Notes under the pieces: generated by a model
What the model saw: the letters and a program-made list of their open reading frames with translations, nothing else
The model's database searches: none
Told to the model about the DNA's origin: nothing
Assembly (NCBI GenBank): GCA_039796575.1
Contig: JBDKJP010000078.1
Coordinates: forward strand, 62,001 to 126,000
Source: UBA668 sp039796575
Lineage (GTDB): Bacteria; Actinomycetota; Acidimicrobiia; Acidimicrobiales; Ilumatobacteraceae
DNA: 64,000 nt
Direction: 5' to 3'
Shown: piece after piece, positions 25,605-35,663 of the stretch
Numbering within the stretch: the stretch's first letter is position 1
How the letters are laid out: every line of letters begins with the position of its first letter
Made by a program: the position numbers and the translations under genes

Positions 25605-26777
25605 TCACCGATAGCGGCGCATGTGGACGTTCTGCACCAGGCCCATCAGGGCGAAGAACGTCACCACACCCGAGCCGCCGTAGCTGATGAACGGCAGTGG
25701 GAGGCCGGTGATGGGCATCACGCCGATGGTCATCGCGATGTTCTGGAACACCTGCCAGAGCAGCATCGCGAACACGCCGACGCACAGGTACGTGCCCAGC
25801 AGGTCGCGGGAGAGGTGGGCGATGCGCCAGATGCGCAGCAGCATCAGGGCGTACAGGCCGATGATGACGGCACACCCGATGAGCCCGAACTGCTCCCCCA
25901 CCGCCGAGAACGGGAAGTCGGCCCACTGCACGGGGATGTCGCGCTTGGCGTTGGTGATGGGTCCCTCGAGCCACCCCTTGCCGGTGATGCCGCCCGTGGC
26001 GAGGGCGCGGATGGCGTTGCGGCCCTGGTAGAGCACGTCGGCCAGGTCGGGGTCGCGGGAGTCCTGGTTGAAGAACGCCGTGAACCGGCGCAACTGGTAC
26101 TCGTTGACGATGCCCGTGACCACGGCCGCGGCGACGGTGGCCACCGACAGCACCGTGATCATGAAGATGTACCGCAACTTCGCGCCCGCCACGAGCATGA
26201 TGCCCATGGCCATCGCGATGAGCACCGAGGCCGACCCGAGGTCGGGCTGGATGATGATGAGCGCGGTCGGGGCGCCGACGATCATCAGGCCGACGATGAA
26301 GCGGTGGTAGGGCAGCTCGTCGCTGCGGTCCTCGGAGAGGTACGACGCCACCATCAGCAGCGTCGTGAACTTCGCGAACTCGGCCGGCTGCACGTTGAGC
26401 GGGCCGAGGTCGAAGCTGAGCACGGTCTCGTTGCCGCGCAGCTTGAGCAGGTTCATCAGCGCGATGAGCGTGAGCAGCATCAGCGTGAAGCCGTAGAGGA
26501 ACCGCGCATGGTCCTTCCACCACTCGTAGTCGAACGACATCACCGTCACCATCACGAGGACGGCGGCGATGAGGAACACCTCCTGGCGGGTGACGAACAG
26601 GAACGGGTCGCTGAACTTGGTGTGCGACGCCGAGTAGATGACCATCAGGCCGATGATGCTGAGCGCGCCCTGCGCGAAGAGCAGCACGTAGTCGATGTTG
26701 CGGCTGGGCGCGGACGGGCTGCTCTTGATGTTGCCGAGGCCCGAGTCGGGCTTGCGCTGCATGAAGCTGAGGGCCAC
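25605..26777 (-). CDS. rodA: Rod-shape SEDS glycosyltransferase RodA
   Basis: A 390-residue membrane protein with about 10 helices that polymerises lipid II into glycan strands for side-wall growth, working with PBP2. SEDS-family marks are NVQPAEFAKFTTLL, QPDLGSASVLIAMAMG, the extracytoplasmic loop with GKGWLEGPITNAKRDIPVQWADFPFSAVGEQFG, and GLPLPFISYGGSG near the C-terminus. It begins 7 bases after the mrdA stop, keeping polymerase and transpeptidase together in the rod operon. Confidence 0.95.
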   Translation of the reverse strand: MALSFMQRKPDSGLGNIKSSPSAPSRNIDYVLLFAQGALSIIGLMVIYSASHTKFSDPFLFVTRQEVFLIAAVLVMVTVMSFDYEWWKDHARFLYGFTLMLLTLIALMNLLKLRGNETVLSFDLGPLNVQPAEFAKFTTLLMVASYLSEDRSDELPYHRFIVGLMIVGAPTALIIIQPDLGSASVLIAMAMGIMLVAGAKLRYIFMITVLSVATVAAAVVTGIVNEYQLRRFTAFFNQDSRDPDLADVLYQGRNAIRALATGGITGKGWLEGPITNAKRDIPVQWADFPFSAVGEQFGLIGCAVIIGLYALMLLRIWRIAHLSRDLLGTYLCVGVFAMLLWQVFQNIAMTIGVMPITGLPLPFISYGGSGVVTFFALMGLVQNVHMRRYR

Positions 26778-26784
26778 GGGTGCC

Positions 26785-29085
26785 TCAGTCGCGCACGCCG
26801 GCCGAGCCGGTGAGGCAGGACGTGTCGGCGAGGTTCATGTCGGGCGCCGGCACGGTGGAGTTGAGGTCGAGCGGGTCGCTGACGAACACGGGGTCGGGCG
26901 TGATGTTCCCGTTGAGCGCCAGGAACACGCACTTGGTGACCGGGGCGGCCGCCTTCGAGCCGTAGCCGCTCTTCTCGAGGTACGAGAAGATGGTGTACGG
27001 CATGTCCTCCTCGAGGCTGAACGCACCGAATGCCGACGAGTCGTTCCACGGCAGCGTGGCCGCGCCCTGGGCGGTGCCGGTCTTGCCGGCGATGTCGACC
27101 GGGAAGTTCTTGAAGAGCGACTCACCCGTGGTGGAGTGGTAGAAGCCGCCGAGGTCGGTGACGCCGCGACCGCGGATCACGCGGGTCAGGCCCTCCACGA
27201 TGGGCAGCAGGATCTCGTTCGGCATCTCGAGCTGGTCGCGCACGACCGGCTTGTCGAACGACTGGCGGATCACACCGGCGTTCAGGTCGGCCACGCCGGG
27301 GCTGGCGTCGGGGGTGAGCGGCGCCCAGATGGCCTTCACGATGGTGGGCTGCAGCAGGAAGCCGCCGTTCGCGATGGTGGCGTAGGCGTCGGCGATCTGG
27401 ATGGGGGTGGCCGCCATGAGGCCCTGGCCGATGGCCACCTGCACGTTGTCGCCGACCACCAGGCGGGGCACCTCGCCCTTGGCGAGCACCCCCTTGTCGA
27501 CGAGCGCCTTCTTCACGGCGTCGTCGGGGATGCGGCCCTTCCACTCGTACGGGAGCTGCACGCCGGTCTTGCTGCCGAAACCGAACCGCTCGAGGTTCTG
27601 CTTGAGCAGGCTCTGCTGGTCCTCGAGGTCCTCCGACAGCTGCCAGAACTGCTCACCGAGGTGGTAGAAGAACGTGTCGGACGACACCGCGAGGGCGTCG
27701 CTCACCCGCACGTTGCCGTACTTGCTCGGCAGGTTCGTGCGCTTGTTGGTGGCGTTCTTGAAGATGCAGCGGGCGATGCCGCCGTTCTGCTGGCAGTCGC
27801 TCGGGTCGATGGACTGCAGGGTGTACGTGCCCTCGTCCTTCCACACCGTGCCGGCGTCGATGAGCCCGGCGTGCATCGCCGACCAGGCGATGAACGGCTT
27901 GATGGTGGAGCCGAGGTTGTAGTTGCCCTGCACCGCGCGGTTCACCAGGATGGACTGGTCGGGGTCGATCTTCGAGCCGTCGGGGTTGGTGCTCGGGAAC
28001 AGCTGCTTGTACTTGGTGCCACCGATGCCGCTCTCCATCCAGCGGTTGTCGAACGTCGGGTAGCTGGCCATCGCGAGGATCTGCCCGTTGTCGTGGTTCA
28101 TCACCACCACCGAGCCGGCCGGCGCCTTGTGCTGCACCCACTCGGGGTAATCCTCCTTCGAGCCGTCGGGCAGCGTGCGCTGGTAGACCCGGGTCTCGCA
28201 GTTGGTCTTGATGTCGCACGGGTTGTGCGGCGCCGAGTCGTTGATGAGCAGGTCGGTGGGCAGGTTGCGACGCATCCGCAGCTCGGTCTGCAGCGCCTGC
28301 TCGGCGTACTGCTGGATGTCGAGGTCGACGCTGAGCTGGATGTCGAACCCGGCGACGGGCTCGATGCGTTCGTCGGTGATCTCGCGCACGATGGCACCCG
28401 ACGCGTCGACCTCGTAGACACGCTTGCCCCACTGGCCGTGGAGCTCGCGCTCCATGCTCAACTCCACGCCGAACTGGCCGACGCGCTCGTTGCGCTTGTA
28501 GCCCTGGGCGAGGTAGCTGTCGAGGTTGTCGGCGTTGATGGCGCCCATGAAGCCGACGACGTGCGCGGCCAGCGGCGCGTACGGATACACGCGCTTCCAC
28601 TGCTCGACCACATCGACGCCCGGGTAGTCCTCGCTGCGTTCCTTCAGGAACGCGACGGTCGCCTCGTCGACGTCCTCCTTCAGCGGCAACGGGAGCAGCG
28701 AGTCGAACTGCTGCTTCTTGTCGCAGGTCTTCGCCGGGTAGCACGGGTCGTAGCGGCGCATCAGGTCGTCGACCGGGGTCTCGAGCGGACCGGAGAGACG
28801 TTCGAACAGCGCGAGGCGGTTCTTCTTGTTGCGCACCACGTTCCACTCGACGGTGACGGTGAGGATGCGCTGGTTGTCGGCGAGCACGCGGCCGTCGGCG
28901 TCGAAGATGCGGCCGCGCTCGGGCGGGATGTACACCTCGCGGGTCTTGGCCGCGGTGACGGTGGCCTGGTACTCGTCGCTCTTCACACCCTGGAGGAACC
29001 ACAGGCGCGCGCCGAGCAGACCGATGAGGAGCAGTGACACGGTGGCGAGCACGCCCAGGCGGGCAGAACGCTTGTCAACGGCCAT
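26785..29085 (-). CDS. mrdA: Penicillin-binding protein 2 (class B transpeptidase)
   Basis: A 766-residue elongasome transpeptidase. An N-terminal membrane anchor (LGVLATVSLLLIGLLGARLWF) leads into the dimerisation domain starting PPERGRIFDADGRVLADNQ. The active site has Ser393 and Lys396 (GSTIKPF), S468-x-D470 (SSDTFFY, the SxD form seen in other PBP2 proteins) and the KTG triad at Lys668 (AGKTGTAQG). The N-terminal part is longer than in E. coli PBP2 (633 residues). It partners RodA, encoded immediately downstream, in cross-linking side-wall peptidoglycan. A 57-base gap separates it from mreD. Confidence 0.96.
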   Translation of the reverse strand: MAVDKRSARLGVLATVSLLLIGLLGARLWFLQGVKSDEYQATVTAAKTREVYIPPERGRIFDADGRVLADNQRILTVTVEWNVVRNKKNRLALFERLSGPLETPVDDLMRRYDPCYPAKTCDKKQQFDSLLPLPLKEDVDEATVAFLKERSEDYPGVDVVEQWKRVYPYAPLAAHVVGFMGAINADNLDSYLAQGYKRNERVGQFGVELSMERELHGQWGKRVYEVDASGAIVREITDERIEPVAGFDIQLSVDLDIQQYAEQALQTELRMRRNLPTDLLINDSAPHNPCDIKTNCETRVYQRTLPDGSKEDYPEWVQHKAPAGSVVVMNHDNGQILAMASYPTFDNRWMESGIGGTKYKQLFPSTNPDGSKIDPDQSILVNRAVQGNYNLGSTIKPFIAWSAMHAGLIDAGTVWKDEGTYTLQSIDPSDCQQNGGIARCIFKNATNKRTNLPSKYGNVRVSDALAVSSDTFFYHLGEQFWQLSEDLEDQQSLLKQNLERFGFGSKTGVQLPYEWKGRIPDDAVKKALVDKGVLAKGEVPRLVVGDNVQVAIGQGLMAATPIQIADAYATIANGGFLLQPTIVKAIWAPLTPDASPGVADLNAGVIRQSFDKPVVRDQLEMPNEILLPIVEGLTRVIRGRGVTDLGGFYHSTTGESLFKNFPVDIAGKTGTAQGAATLPWNDSSAFGAFSLEEDMPYTIFSYLEKSGYGSKAAAPVTKCVFLALNGNITPDPVFVSDPLDLNSTVPAPDMNLADTSCLTGSAGVRD

Positions 29086-29142
29086 GGCGACATTCTTGTC
29101 GATTCGATGACGAAACGGGGCGCGCGAGGCGGGTGACGCAGG

Positions 29143-29667
29143 TCATTCCAGCATCGCCTTCCACTTCTTGCGCTTGACGCCCATCATCCATCGGCCGACC
29201 GGCATCAACAGCGGGCACATCACGGCCGAGAAGCCGGCCACCACCAGCACCGTCACCCAGATCTCGGTGGTGATCCAGCCGTCCTCGCCCGTGATGACCT
29301 CGGCGACCGGAATGGCGGTCTCGCCCACGGCGGCACCGAAGAACGCGAAGATCGACGCCAGCCACCACTGCGGGTCGGGGGTGAAGCTGTGCACGTACCC
29401 GGCGGTCATGCCGGCCAGGCCGTACGACAACGCCATCAACCCGAGCGGCGTGTTGCCGCTCGCGTCGTAGAGCAGACCGAGCACGAACCCCGCCACCGCA
29501 CCACGGTCGGAGCCGCCACCCGCACCGGCCGCGACGACGAGCGCGAGCACGAACTGCAACTTGATGTCACCGATCGGGTGCGCCGCGAACACGACTCGCT
29601 GGATGGACAGGGCGATCAGCCCCACCGGCACCAGACGCAGCAGGGGCCCGAGGATGATGTTGCGCAC
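29143..29667 (-). CDS. mreD: Rod shape-determining protein MreD
   Basis: A 174-residue membrane protein with five or six hydrophobic segments, matching MreD in size, position and topology. An early helix is followed by GDIKLQFVLALVVAAGAG and GFVLGLLYDASGNTPLGLMALSYGLAG, the latter resembling the most conserved MreD stretch. It links MreC and the elongasome enzymes in the membrane. The GTG start lies 3 bases after the mreC TAG. Identification rests on context plus the conserved GLLxD segment, since MreD diverges fast. Confidence 0.88.
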   Translation of the reverse strand: MRNIILGPLLRLVPVGLIALSIQRVVFAAHPIGDIKLQFVLALVVAAGAGGGSDRGAVAGFVLGLLYDASGNTPLGLMALSYGLAGMTAGYVHSFTPDPQWWLASIFAFFGAAVGETAIPVAEVITGEDGWITTEIWVTVLVVAGFSAVMCPLLMPVGRWMMGVKRKKWKAMLE

Positions 29668-29670
29668 GCG

Positions 29671-30750
29671 CTACTTCCCGATGGCGGACGGGTTCGGCTG
29701 GAACAGCACGACCGCCACGAAGTTGAGCCGCTTCAGGCTCGCGTTCGGGGTGACCTCCACCAGTGCGCTGCTGCTGCCCAGCTGCTTCTGCACCTTGGTG
29801 ATGATGCCGATCGGGATGCCCTGCGGGGCGAGGCCGCTGTTGCCACCCGCGGTGTCGACGATGGCGCCGACCTTCACGTTGGTGACCGACGACGTGGTGT
29901 CGACGAAGCGCAGCAGCATCGGCTTGTCGTTGCCCTGCCCCTCGAGCAGACCGGTTTCGCGCACCACCTCGACGATGGTGGTCGTGGTGCCGACGACCAC
30001 CGACGTGCTGCTGCCCGATGCCACCTGCGTGCTCGACGTGGAGCTCTCGATGGGCGTCAGCTCCGGCGGCAACGGCAGCGTGGTGGTGGTGCTGGTGCTC
30101 GACGTGGTGCTGCTCGTGAGGTCGCTCTCGGGGATGCCCGACAGCGTGGTGCTCTGCGTGGGCTGCGTGGACCCCGTGGGGGGATCGACGCCGGGCGTGC
30201 TGAGCACCTGCGCCGGCACCGAGAACTGCGGGTCGGTGAGCAACAGCACGATGCTGCGATCGGGGAACACCTTCGTGATGCGGCCGATGAGGCCGGCACC
30301 GTCGGTGACCGGCATGCCCACGCCGACGCCCTGGCTGGAACCGACGCTGATCTCGACGGTGTTCTGGAAGTTGCTCGGCGAGTCGCCCACCACCTGCGCG
30401 GCCACCGTGTCGTACTGGAACTTCGACGTCAGCTGGTTCAGCTTCAACAGCTCGCGGTACTCGAGCACCGCCGAACGCGCCTCGACGTCGTTGCCCTTCA
30501 TGTGCTGGATCTGGTCCCAGAGCGCTTCGTTCTCACGCTCGAGGTCGTCGTAGTTGGCGATGCCGTTCCAGGCGCGCTCGATGGGCAGCGCCACGGCCTC
30601 CACCGCCGTGTCGATGGGCTGCACGACACGCGCGAACACCGACCGGACACGCCCGATGACGGGGTTGCCGGACTTGTCGAGCGTGATCAGCAGCACGCAC
30701 GTGAGCACGACGAGCAGGAGCACCCTGCGGCGACTCAGGCCTGAGAACAT
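29671..30750 (-). CDS. mreC: Cell-shape protein MreC with Ser/Thr-rich insert
   Basis: A 359-residue bitopic protein. Its helix RRVLLLVVLTCVLLITL is followed by a coiled coil (roughly residues 65-105) and the beta-barrel domain that contacts PBP2. Unusually, about 80 residues between 184 and 266 are almost all Ser, Thr, Pro and Gly (for example SSTTSSTSTTTT) and split the second domain. The conserved ending GIPIGIITKVQKQLGSSSALVEVTP resumes after it. The insert should be extracytoplasmic and could be O-glycosylated, but that is inference. It sits between mreB and mreD. Confidence 0.92.
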   Translation of the reverse strand: MFSGLSRRRVLLLVVLTCVLLITLDKSGNPVIGRVRSVFARVVQPIDTAVEAVALPIERAWNGIANYDDLERENEALWDQIQHMKGNDVEARSAVLEYRELLKLNQLTSKFQYDTVAAQVVGDSPSNFQNTVEISVGSSQGVGVGMPVTDGAGLIGRITKVFPDRSIVLLLTDPQFSVPAQVLSTPGVDPPTGSTQPTQSTTLSGIPESDLTSSTTSSTSTTTTLPLPPELTPIESSTSSTQVASGSSTSVVVGTTTTIVEVVRETGLLEGQGNDKPMLLRFVDTTSSVTNVKVGAIVDTAGGNSGLAPQGIPIGIITKVQKQLGSSSALVEVTPNASLKRLNFVAVVLFQPNPSAIGK

Positions 30751-30768
30751 GTCGAGGACCGCCGCGGC

Positions 30769-31803
<1,035 letters not shown>

Positions 31804-31862
31804 CAATGGCCTCCTGAACTCGGCACGAACATGACGAGCCAGTGTAGCGGGGCCGGGGTTTG

Positions 31863-32273
31863 TTACAGATTCGGGAAGAAAATCCCGATTTCCCGCTGTG
31901 CCGACTCGAGCGAGTCGCTGCCGTGGATGAGGTTCTCGGTGAACGAAGCGCTCAGGTCACCACGGATGGTGCCACCCGCGGCCTTGCGCGAGTTGGTGCT
32001 GCCCATGAGGGTGCGCATCACTTCCCACGTGTCCTCCGGACCCTCGACCACCATGGCGACGACCGGGCCGCTGCTCATGAACGACACGAGGTCGGCGTAG
32101 AAGCCCTTGCCGACGTGCTCGGCGTAGTGCTTCGAGAGGGTGTCCTCGTCGAGCTGGCGCAGGTCCATCGCGACGATGGTGAGGTCCTTGGCCTCGATGC
32201 GGGCGATGATCTGGCCGGTGAGCTTGCGCTTCACGGCATCGGGCTTGAGCAGGACGAGCGTACGGTCGGACAT
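31863..32273 (-). CDS. ndk: Nucleoside diphosphate kinase
   Basis: A 136-residue enzyme that balances NTP pools by ping-pong phosphate transfer. It begins MSDRTLVLLKPDAVKRKL, the usual Ndk N-terminus, with KPDAV contributing the nucleotide site. The catalytic His region, normally NxxHGSD, is NLIHGSDS near residue 116, with the phosphorylated His conserved. The ATG lies 8 bases after a TAGCCT box, and a double palindromic repeat covers the -35 area. The next gene downstream is mreB after 59 bases. Confidence 0.96.
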   Translation of the reverse strand: MSDRTLVLLKPDAVKRKLTGQIIARIEAKDLTIVAMDLRQLDEDTLSKHYAEHVGKGFYADLVSFMSSGPVVAMVVEGPEDTWEVMRTLMGSTNSRKAAGGTIRGDLSASFTENLIHGSDSLESAQREIGIFFPNL

Positions 32274-32281
32274 GGCGGGCA

Positions 32282-32287
32282 AGGCTA
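32282..32287 (-). promoter_or_regulatory. -10 box of ndk
   Basis: TAGCCT on the minus strand, 8 bases before the ndk ATG. The nearer palindrome copy (32296-32315) covers the expected -35 position. Confidence 0.5.
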
Positions 32288-32295
32288 TCGCCCAT

Positions 32296-32344
32296 CCCGC
32301 GAACTTAAGTTCGCGCCCCATCCCGCGAACTTGAGTTCGCGGGG
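32296..32344. repeat. Palindromic repeat pair (folC/ndk gap)
   Basis: The TTAA-centred copy (32296-32315) and the TTGA-centred copy (32322-32344) lie 26 bases apart in the same order as the pair at 8061-8110. Both sit between the folC stop and the ndk promoter. Confidence 0.85.
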
Positions 32345-32352
32345 ACGGCGAG

Positions 32353-33648
32353 TCAGCGGAGGACGTCGCGGAGGTAGGGGCGGGCCGCACCGACGATGTA
32401 CAGCGAGCCGGTGACGACGATGGCGTCCTCGGCCATCGCGTCGACGCGGGCCATGTCGATGGCCTCCTCCACCGTCTCGGCCTGCACCACGTCGTCGCAA
32501 CCGAGGTCGCGCGCCGCGGCCGTGAGCTCGTCGGCGGGCAGGCCGCGCGGGCTGGGTGCGGTGCACGTGATGACCACGTCGAACTCGTCGGCGCGCAGGG
32601 CGGCCAGCATCTCGCGCGGGTCGCGGCCGCGCAGGCAGCCGACCACCAACAGGCGACGACCGGCCGGTTCGAAGTCGTCGAAGAACACCGACGAGCACGA
32701 GTCGGCACCGGCAGGGTTGTGCGCACCGTCGACGATGACGAGCGGCTGGTGGCCCATCACCTCGAACCGGCCCGGCATCACGACGTCGCCGAAGCCCTCG
32801 GCCACCAGGTCGCCCGGCACCGGCGCGGCGAAGAACGCCTCCACGGCGGTGAGCGCCAGCGCGGCGTTGTCGGCCTGGTGCCGGCCGTGCAGCGGCACGA
32901 ACACCTCGGGGTAGATGGTGGTGGGCGTGCGCAGGTCGACCAGGCGACCGCCGAGTGCGAGCTGCTGCTCGAGCACGTCGAAGTCGTCGCCGCGCGTCAG
33001 CAGGCTCGCCCCGCCCGCGGCCCGGAACACCTCGACGAGCTCGGGGTCGGTCTCCCCCACCACGACCGCGCTGCCGGGCTTGATGATGCCCGACTTCTCA
33101 CGGGCGATGTCGGCCCGCGTGGGGCCGGCGAACTCGGTGTGGTCGAGCCCGATGTTGGTGATGACGGCCACCTGCGCCTCGCACACGTTGGTGGCGTCCC
33201 AACGGCCGAGGAGACCGACTTCGATGACGGCCACGTCGACCGCGACGTCGGCGAACCACCGGTACGCCGCCGCGGTGAGCGCCTCGAAGTACGACGGGCG
33301 CACACCGGTGAGCACCTCCATGTCGGCGACGGCCGCGATCTGCTCGGCGAAGTCGTCGTCGGGGATGGGCTCGCAGTTCACGCTGATGCGCTCGTTCAGC
33401 CGTTCGAGGTGCGGGCTGGTGTACGTGCCGACGGTGAGCCCGTGCGCCATCAGCAGACGGGTGATCATCTGCGTGGTGGAGCCCTTGCCGTTGGTGCCGG
33501 TGACGTGGATGACCGGGTACGCCGACTGCGGGTCACCCATCGCCGCCACGATGGTGCGCATCCGCTCGAGCGTCGGCGACTCGATGCGGCCGGTGGTCTC
33601 GTAGCTGGCGTGCGCGTCGAGGTACTCGAGTGCGTCCTGGTAGCTCAT
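32353..33648 (-). CDS. folC: Folylpolyglutamate synthase / dihydrofolate synthase
   Basis: A 431-residue Mur-ligase-fold enzyme that adds glutamate to dihydropteroate and folates. Its P-loop reads HVTGTNGKGSTTQM, with NIGLDHTEF and AREKSGIIKPG carrying the metal and carbamylated-lysine region. DGAHNPAG starts the C-terminal domain. The ATG at 33648 gives MSYQDALEYLDAHASYE, a typical FolC start. The frame is open much further upstream but overlaps clpX. It follows clpX by 31 bases; valS, often between these two in actinobacteria, is absent here. Confidence 0.94.
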   Translation of the reverse strand: MSYQDALEYLDAHASYETTGRIESPTLERMRTIVAAMGDPQSAYPVIHVTGTNGKGSTTQMITRLLMAHGLTVGTYTSPHLERLNERISVNCEPIPDDDFAEQIAAVADMEVLTGVRPSYFEALTAAAYRWFADVAVDVAVIEVGLLGRWDATNVCEAQVAVITNIGLDHTEFAGPTRADIAREKSGIIKPGSAVVVGETDPELVEVFRAAGGASLLTRGDDFDVLEQQLALGGRLVDLRTPTTIYPEVFVPLHGRHQADNAALALTAVEAFFAAPVPGDLVAEGFGDVVMPGRFEVMGHQPLVIVDGAHNPAGADSCSSVFFDDFEPAGRRLLVVGCLRGRDPREMLAALRADEFDVVITCTAPSPRGLPADELTAAARDLGCDDVVQAETVEEAIDMARVDAMAEDAIVVTGSLYIVGAARPYLRDVLR

Positions 33649-33679
33649 CGGTGCGCTCGCATCGGCGCCGGGCGCCGGG

Positions 33680-34960
33680 TCAGCTCGCCTGACGACGCGG
33701 TCGCTTCGTGACCGGTTCGCGCGGGGTGAGCGTGGGAGCCACCTTCGTGGCCACGGTGTCGGCGTCGATGACGACGCTGCCGACGTCGCTGCGGCCCGGC
33801 AGCTCGTACATCGTGTTGAGGAGCACTTCCTCGAGGATGGCGCGCAGGCCACGGGCACCCGTGCCGCGGGCGAGGGCCTGATCGGCGATGGCGTCGAGCG
33901 CCTCACGGGTGAAGTCGAGCTCGACGTCCTCGAACTCGAACATCTTGCGGTACTGCTTGACGAGCGAGTTCTTCGGCTCGACGAGGATCTTCACCAGCGC
34001 CTCGCGGTCGAGGCTGCTGACCGCACCGATCATCGGCAGACGGCCGATGAACTCGGGGATCATGCCGAACTTCAACAGGTCCTCGGGCTGCACCTGTGCG
34101 AACAGCTCGCCCGGGTCGCGCTCGCTCTTGCTGCGCACGGTGCTGTTGAAGCCCATGCCGCGGTGACCGATGCGGCCCTCGATGATCTGCTCGAGACCGG
34201 CGAACGCACCACCGCAGATGAACAGCACGTTGGTGGTGTCGATCTGGATGAACTCCTGGTGCGGGTGCTTGCGCCCACCCTGGGGCGGCACCGAGGCGAC
34301 GGTGCCCTCGAGGATCTTCAGCAGTGCCTGCTGCACGCCCTCGCCCGACACGTCGCGGGTGATGGACGGGTTCTCGCTCTTGCGGGCGATCTTGTCGATC
34401 TCGTCGATGTAGATGATGCCGGTCTCGGCCTTCTTCACGTCGAAGTCGGCGGCCTGGATGAGCTTGAGGAGGATGTTCTCGACGTCCTCACCCACGTACC
34501 CGGCCTCGGTGAGCGCGGTGGCGTCGGCCACGGCGAACGGCACGTTGAGCAGACGGGCCAGGGTCTGCGCGAGGTGGGTCTTGCCGCACCCGGTGGGGCC
34601 GAGCAGCAGGATGTTGCTCTTCTGCAGCTCGATCTCGTCGCGCCGGCCGACCGCGGTGGTCTGCTGGTACTGGATGCGCCGGTAGTGGTTGTACACGGCG
34701 ACCGCGAGGATCTTCTTCGCCTCGTCCTGGCCGACCACGTAGTCGTCGAGGAACGTGCGGATCTCGCGCGGGGTGGGCAGCTCGTCGAAGCGCAGCTCGC
34801 CGGTGTCGGTGAGCTCTTCCTCGATGATCTCGTTGCAGAGGTCGATGCACTCGTCGCAGATGTACACGCCGGGACCCGCGATGAGCTTCTTGACCTGCTT
34901 CTGCGACTTGCCGCAGAACGAGCACTTCAGCAGCTCGCCGGTGTCACCGAATTTCGCCAC
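33680..34960 (-). CDS. clpX: ATP-dependent Clp protease ATP-binding subunit ClpX
   Basis: A 426-residue AAA+ unfoldase feeding ClpP. The N-terminal zinc-binding domain is CSFCGKSQKQVKKLIAGPG followed by CDECIDLC (C4 type). Walker A is GPTGCGKT, Walker B is GIIYIDEIDK, and the ClpP-contacting and pore loops are present (the RKSENPSITRDVSGEGVQ region). A GTG start is preceded by AGAGGAGA. A possible TACCGT box lies 31 bases upstream within the 54-base gap to clpP, so it can be expressed both from the operon and on its own. Confidence 0.97.
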   Translation of the reverse strand: MAKFGDTGELLKCSFCGKSQKQVKKLIAGPGVYICDECIDLCNEIIEEELTDTGELRFDELPTPREIRTFLDDYVVGQDEAKKILAVAVYNHYRRIQYQQTTAVGRRDEIELQKSNILLLGPTGCGKTHLAQTLARLLNVPFAVADATALTEAGYVGEDVENILLKLIQAADFDVKKAETGIIYIDEIDKIARKSENPSITRDVSGEGVQQALLKILEGTVASVPPQGGRKHPHQEFIQIDTTNVLFICGGAFAGLEQIIEGRIGHRGMGFNSTVRSKSERDPGELFAQVQPEDLLKFGMIPEFIGRLPMIGAVSSLDREALVKILVEPKNSLVKQYRKMFEFEDVELDFTREALDAIADQALARGTGARGLRAILEEVLLNTMYELPGRSDVGSVVIDADTVATKVAPTLTPREPVTKRPRRQAS

Positions 34961-35014
34961 TGCGGTCTCCTCTGAACGTGCCCTTGGAACGGTACGGGTG
35001 CCGCCGCGAGGCGA

Positions 35015-35653
35015 TCAGCGGATCGGACCGGTGCGGTCGACCATCTCTCGCGACGTGATGACATCGTCGATGATGCCATACGCGAGGGCCTCGGATGCTT
35101 CCATCACGAAGTCGCGGTCGGTGTCGGCGTGGATGCGCTCGATGGGCTGGCCCGTGTGCTTGGCCAACAGCTCCTCGAGCAGGTCGCGCATGCGCAGGAT
35201 CTCCTTGGCCGCGAGCTCGAGGTCGGTGACCTGGCCGTAGCCCACCTGGCCGTAGGGCTGGTGGAGGAGGATGCGGCTGTGCGGGAGCGCCAGGCGCTTG
35301 CCCTTCGTGCCGGCGGCGAGCAGCACCGCGGCGGCCGAGGCGGCCTGGCCGAGGCAGATGGTGGCGACGTCGTTCTTGATGAACTGGATGGTGTCGTAGA
35401 TGGCGAACAGCGCGGTGATGTCGCCACCGGGGCTGTTGATGTAGATGCTGATGTCCTTGTCGGGGTTCTCCGACTCGAGGTACACCAACTTGGCGCAGGT
35501 GAGGCTGGCCGACGCGTCGTCGATGGGCGTGTCGAGCCAGATGATGTTGTCGCGCAGCAGACGGCTGTAGAGGTCGTAGCTGCGCTCACCACGGCTGGTC
35601 TGCTCGACCACACCCGGGATCTGGTAGCCCGACATCGTCCGGAACTCGTTCAC
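35015..35653 (-). CDS. clpP: ATP-dependent Clp protease proteolytic subunit ClpP
   Basis: A 212-residue serine protease forming the tetradecameric ClpP chamber. The catalytic triad is Ser106 (GQAASAAAVLLAAG), His131 (HSRILLHQPYG) and Asp near residue 180 (DTDRDFVM), with the canonical Ser-His spacing of 25. Actinobacteria usually carry two clpP genes that form a mixed ring; only one is in this window, so a partner elsewhere is likely. GTG start, with GAGGAG located just after the tig stop. Confidence 0.96.
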   Translation of the reverse strand: MNEFRTMSGYQIPGVVEQTSRGERSYDLYSRLLRDNIIWLDTPIDDASASLTCAKLVYLESENPDKDISIYINSPGGDITALFAIYDTIQFIKNDVATICLGQAASAAAVLLAAGTKGKRLALPHSRILLHQPYGQVGYGQVTDLELAAKEILRMRDLLEELLAKHTGQPIERIHADTDRDFVMEASEALAYGIIDDVITSREMVDRTGPIR

Positions 35654-35663
35654 GGGTGACTCC

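Noticed and set aside
26695..29037. 780-codon plus-strand frame opposite mrdA and part of rodA
   Set aside because: Shadow frame; no start context or recognisable domain, while both opposing genes are certain.
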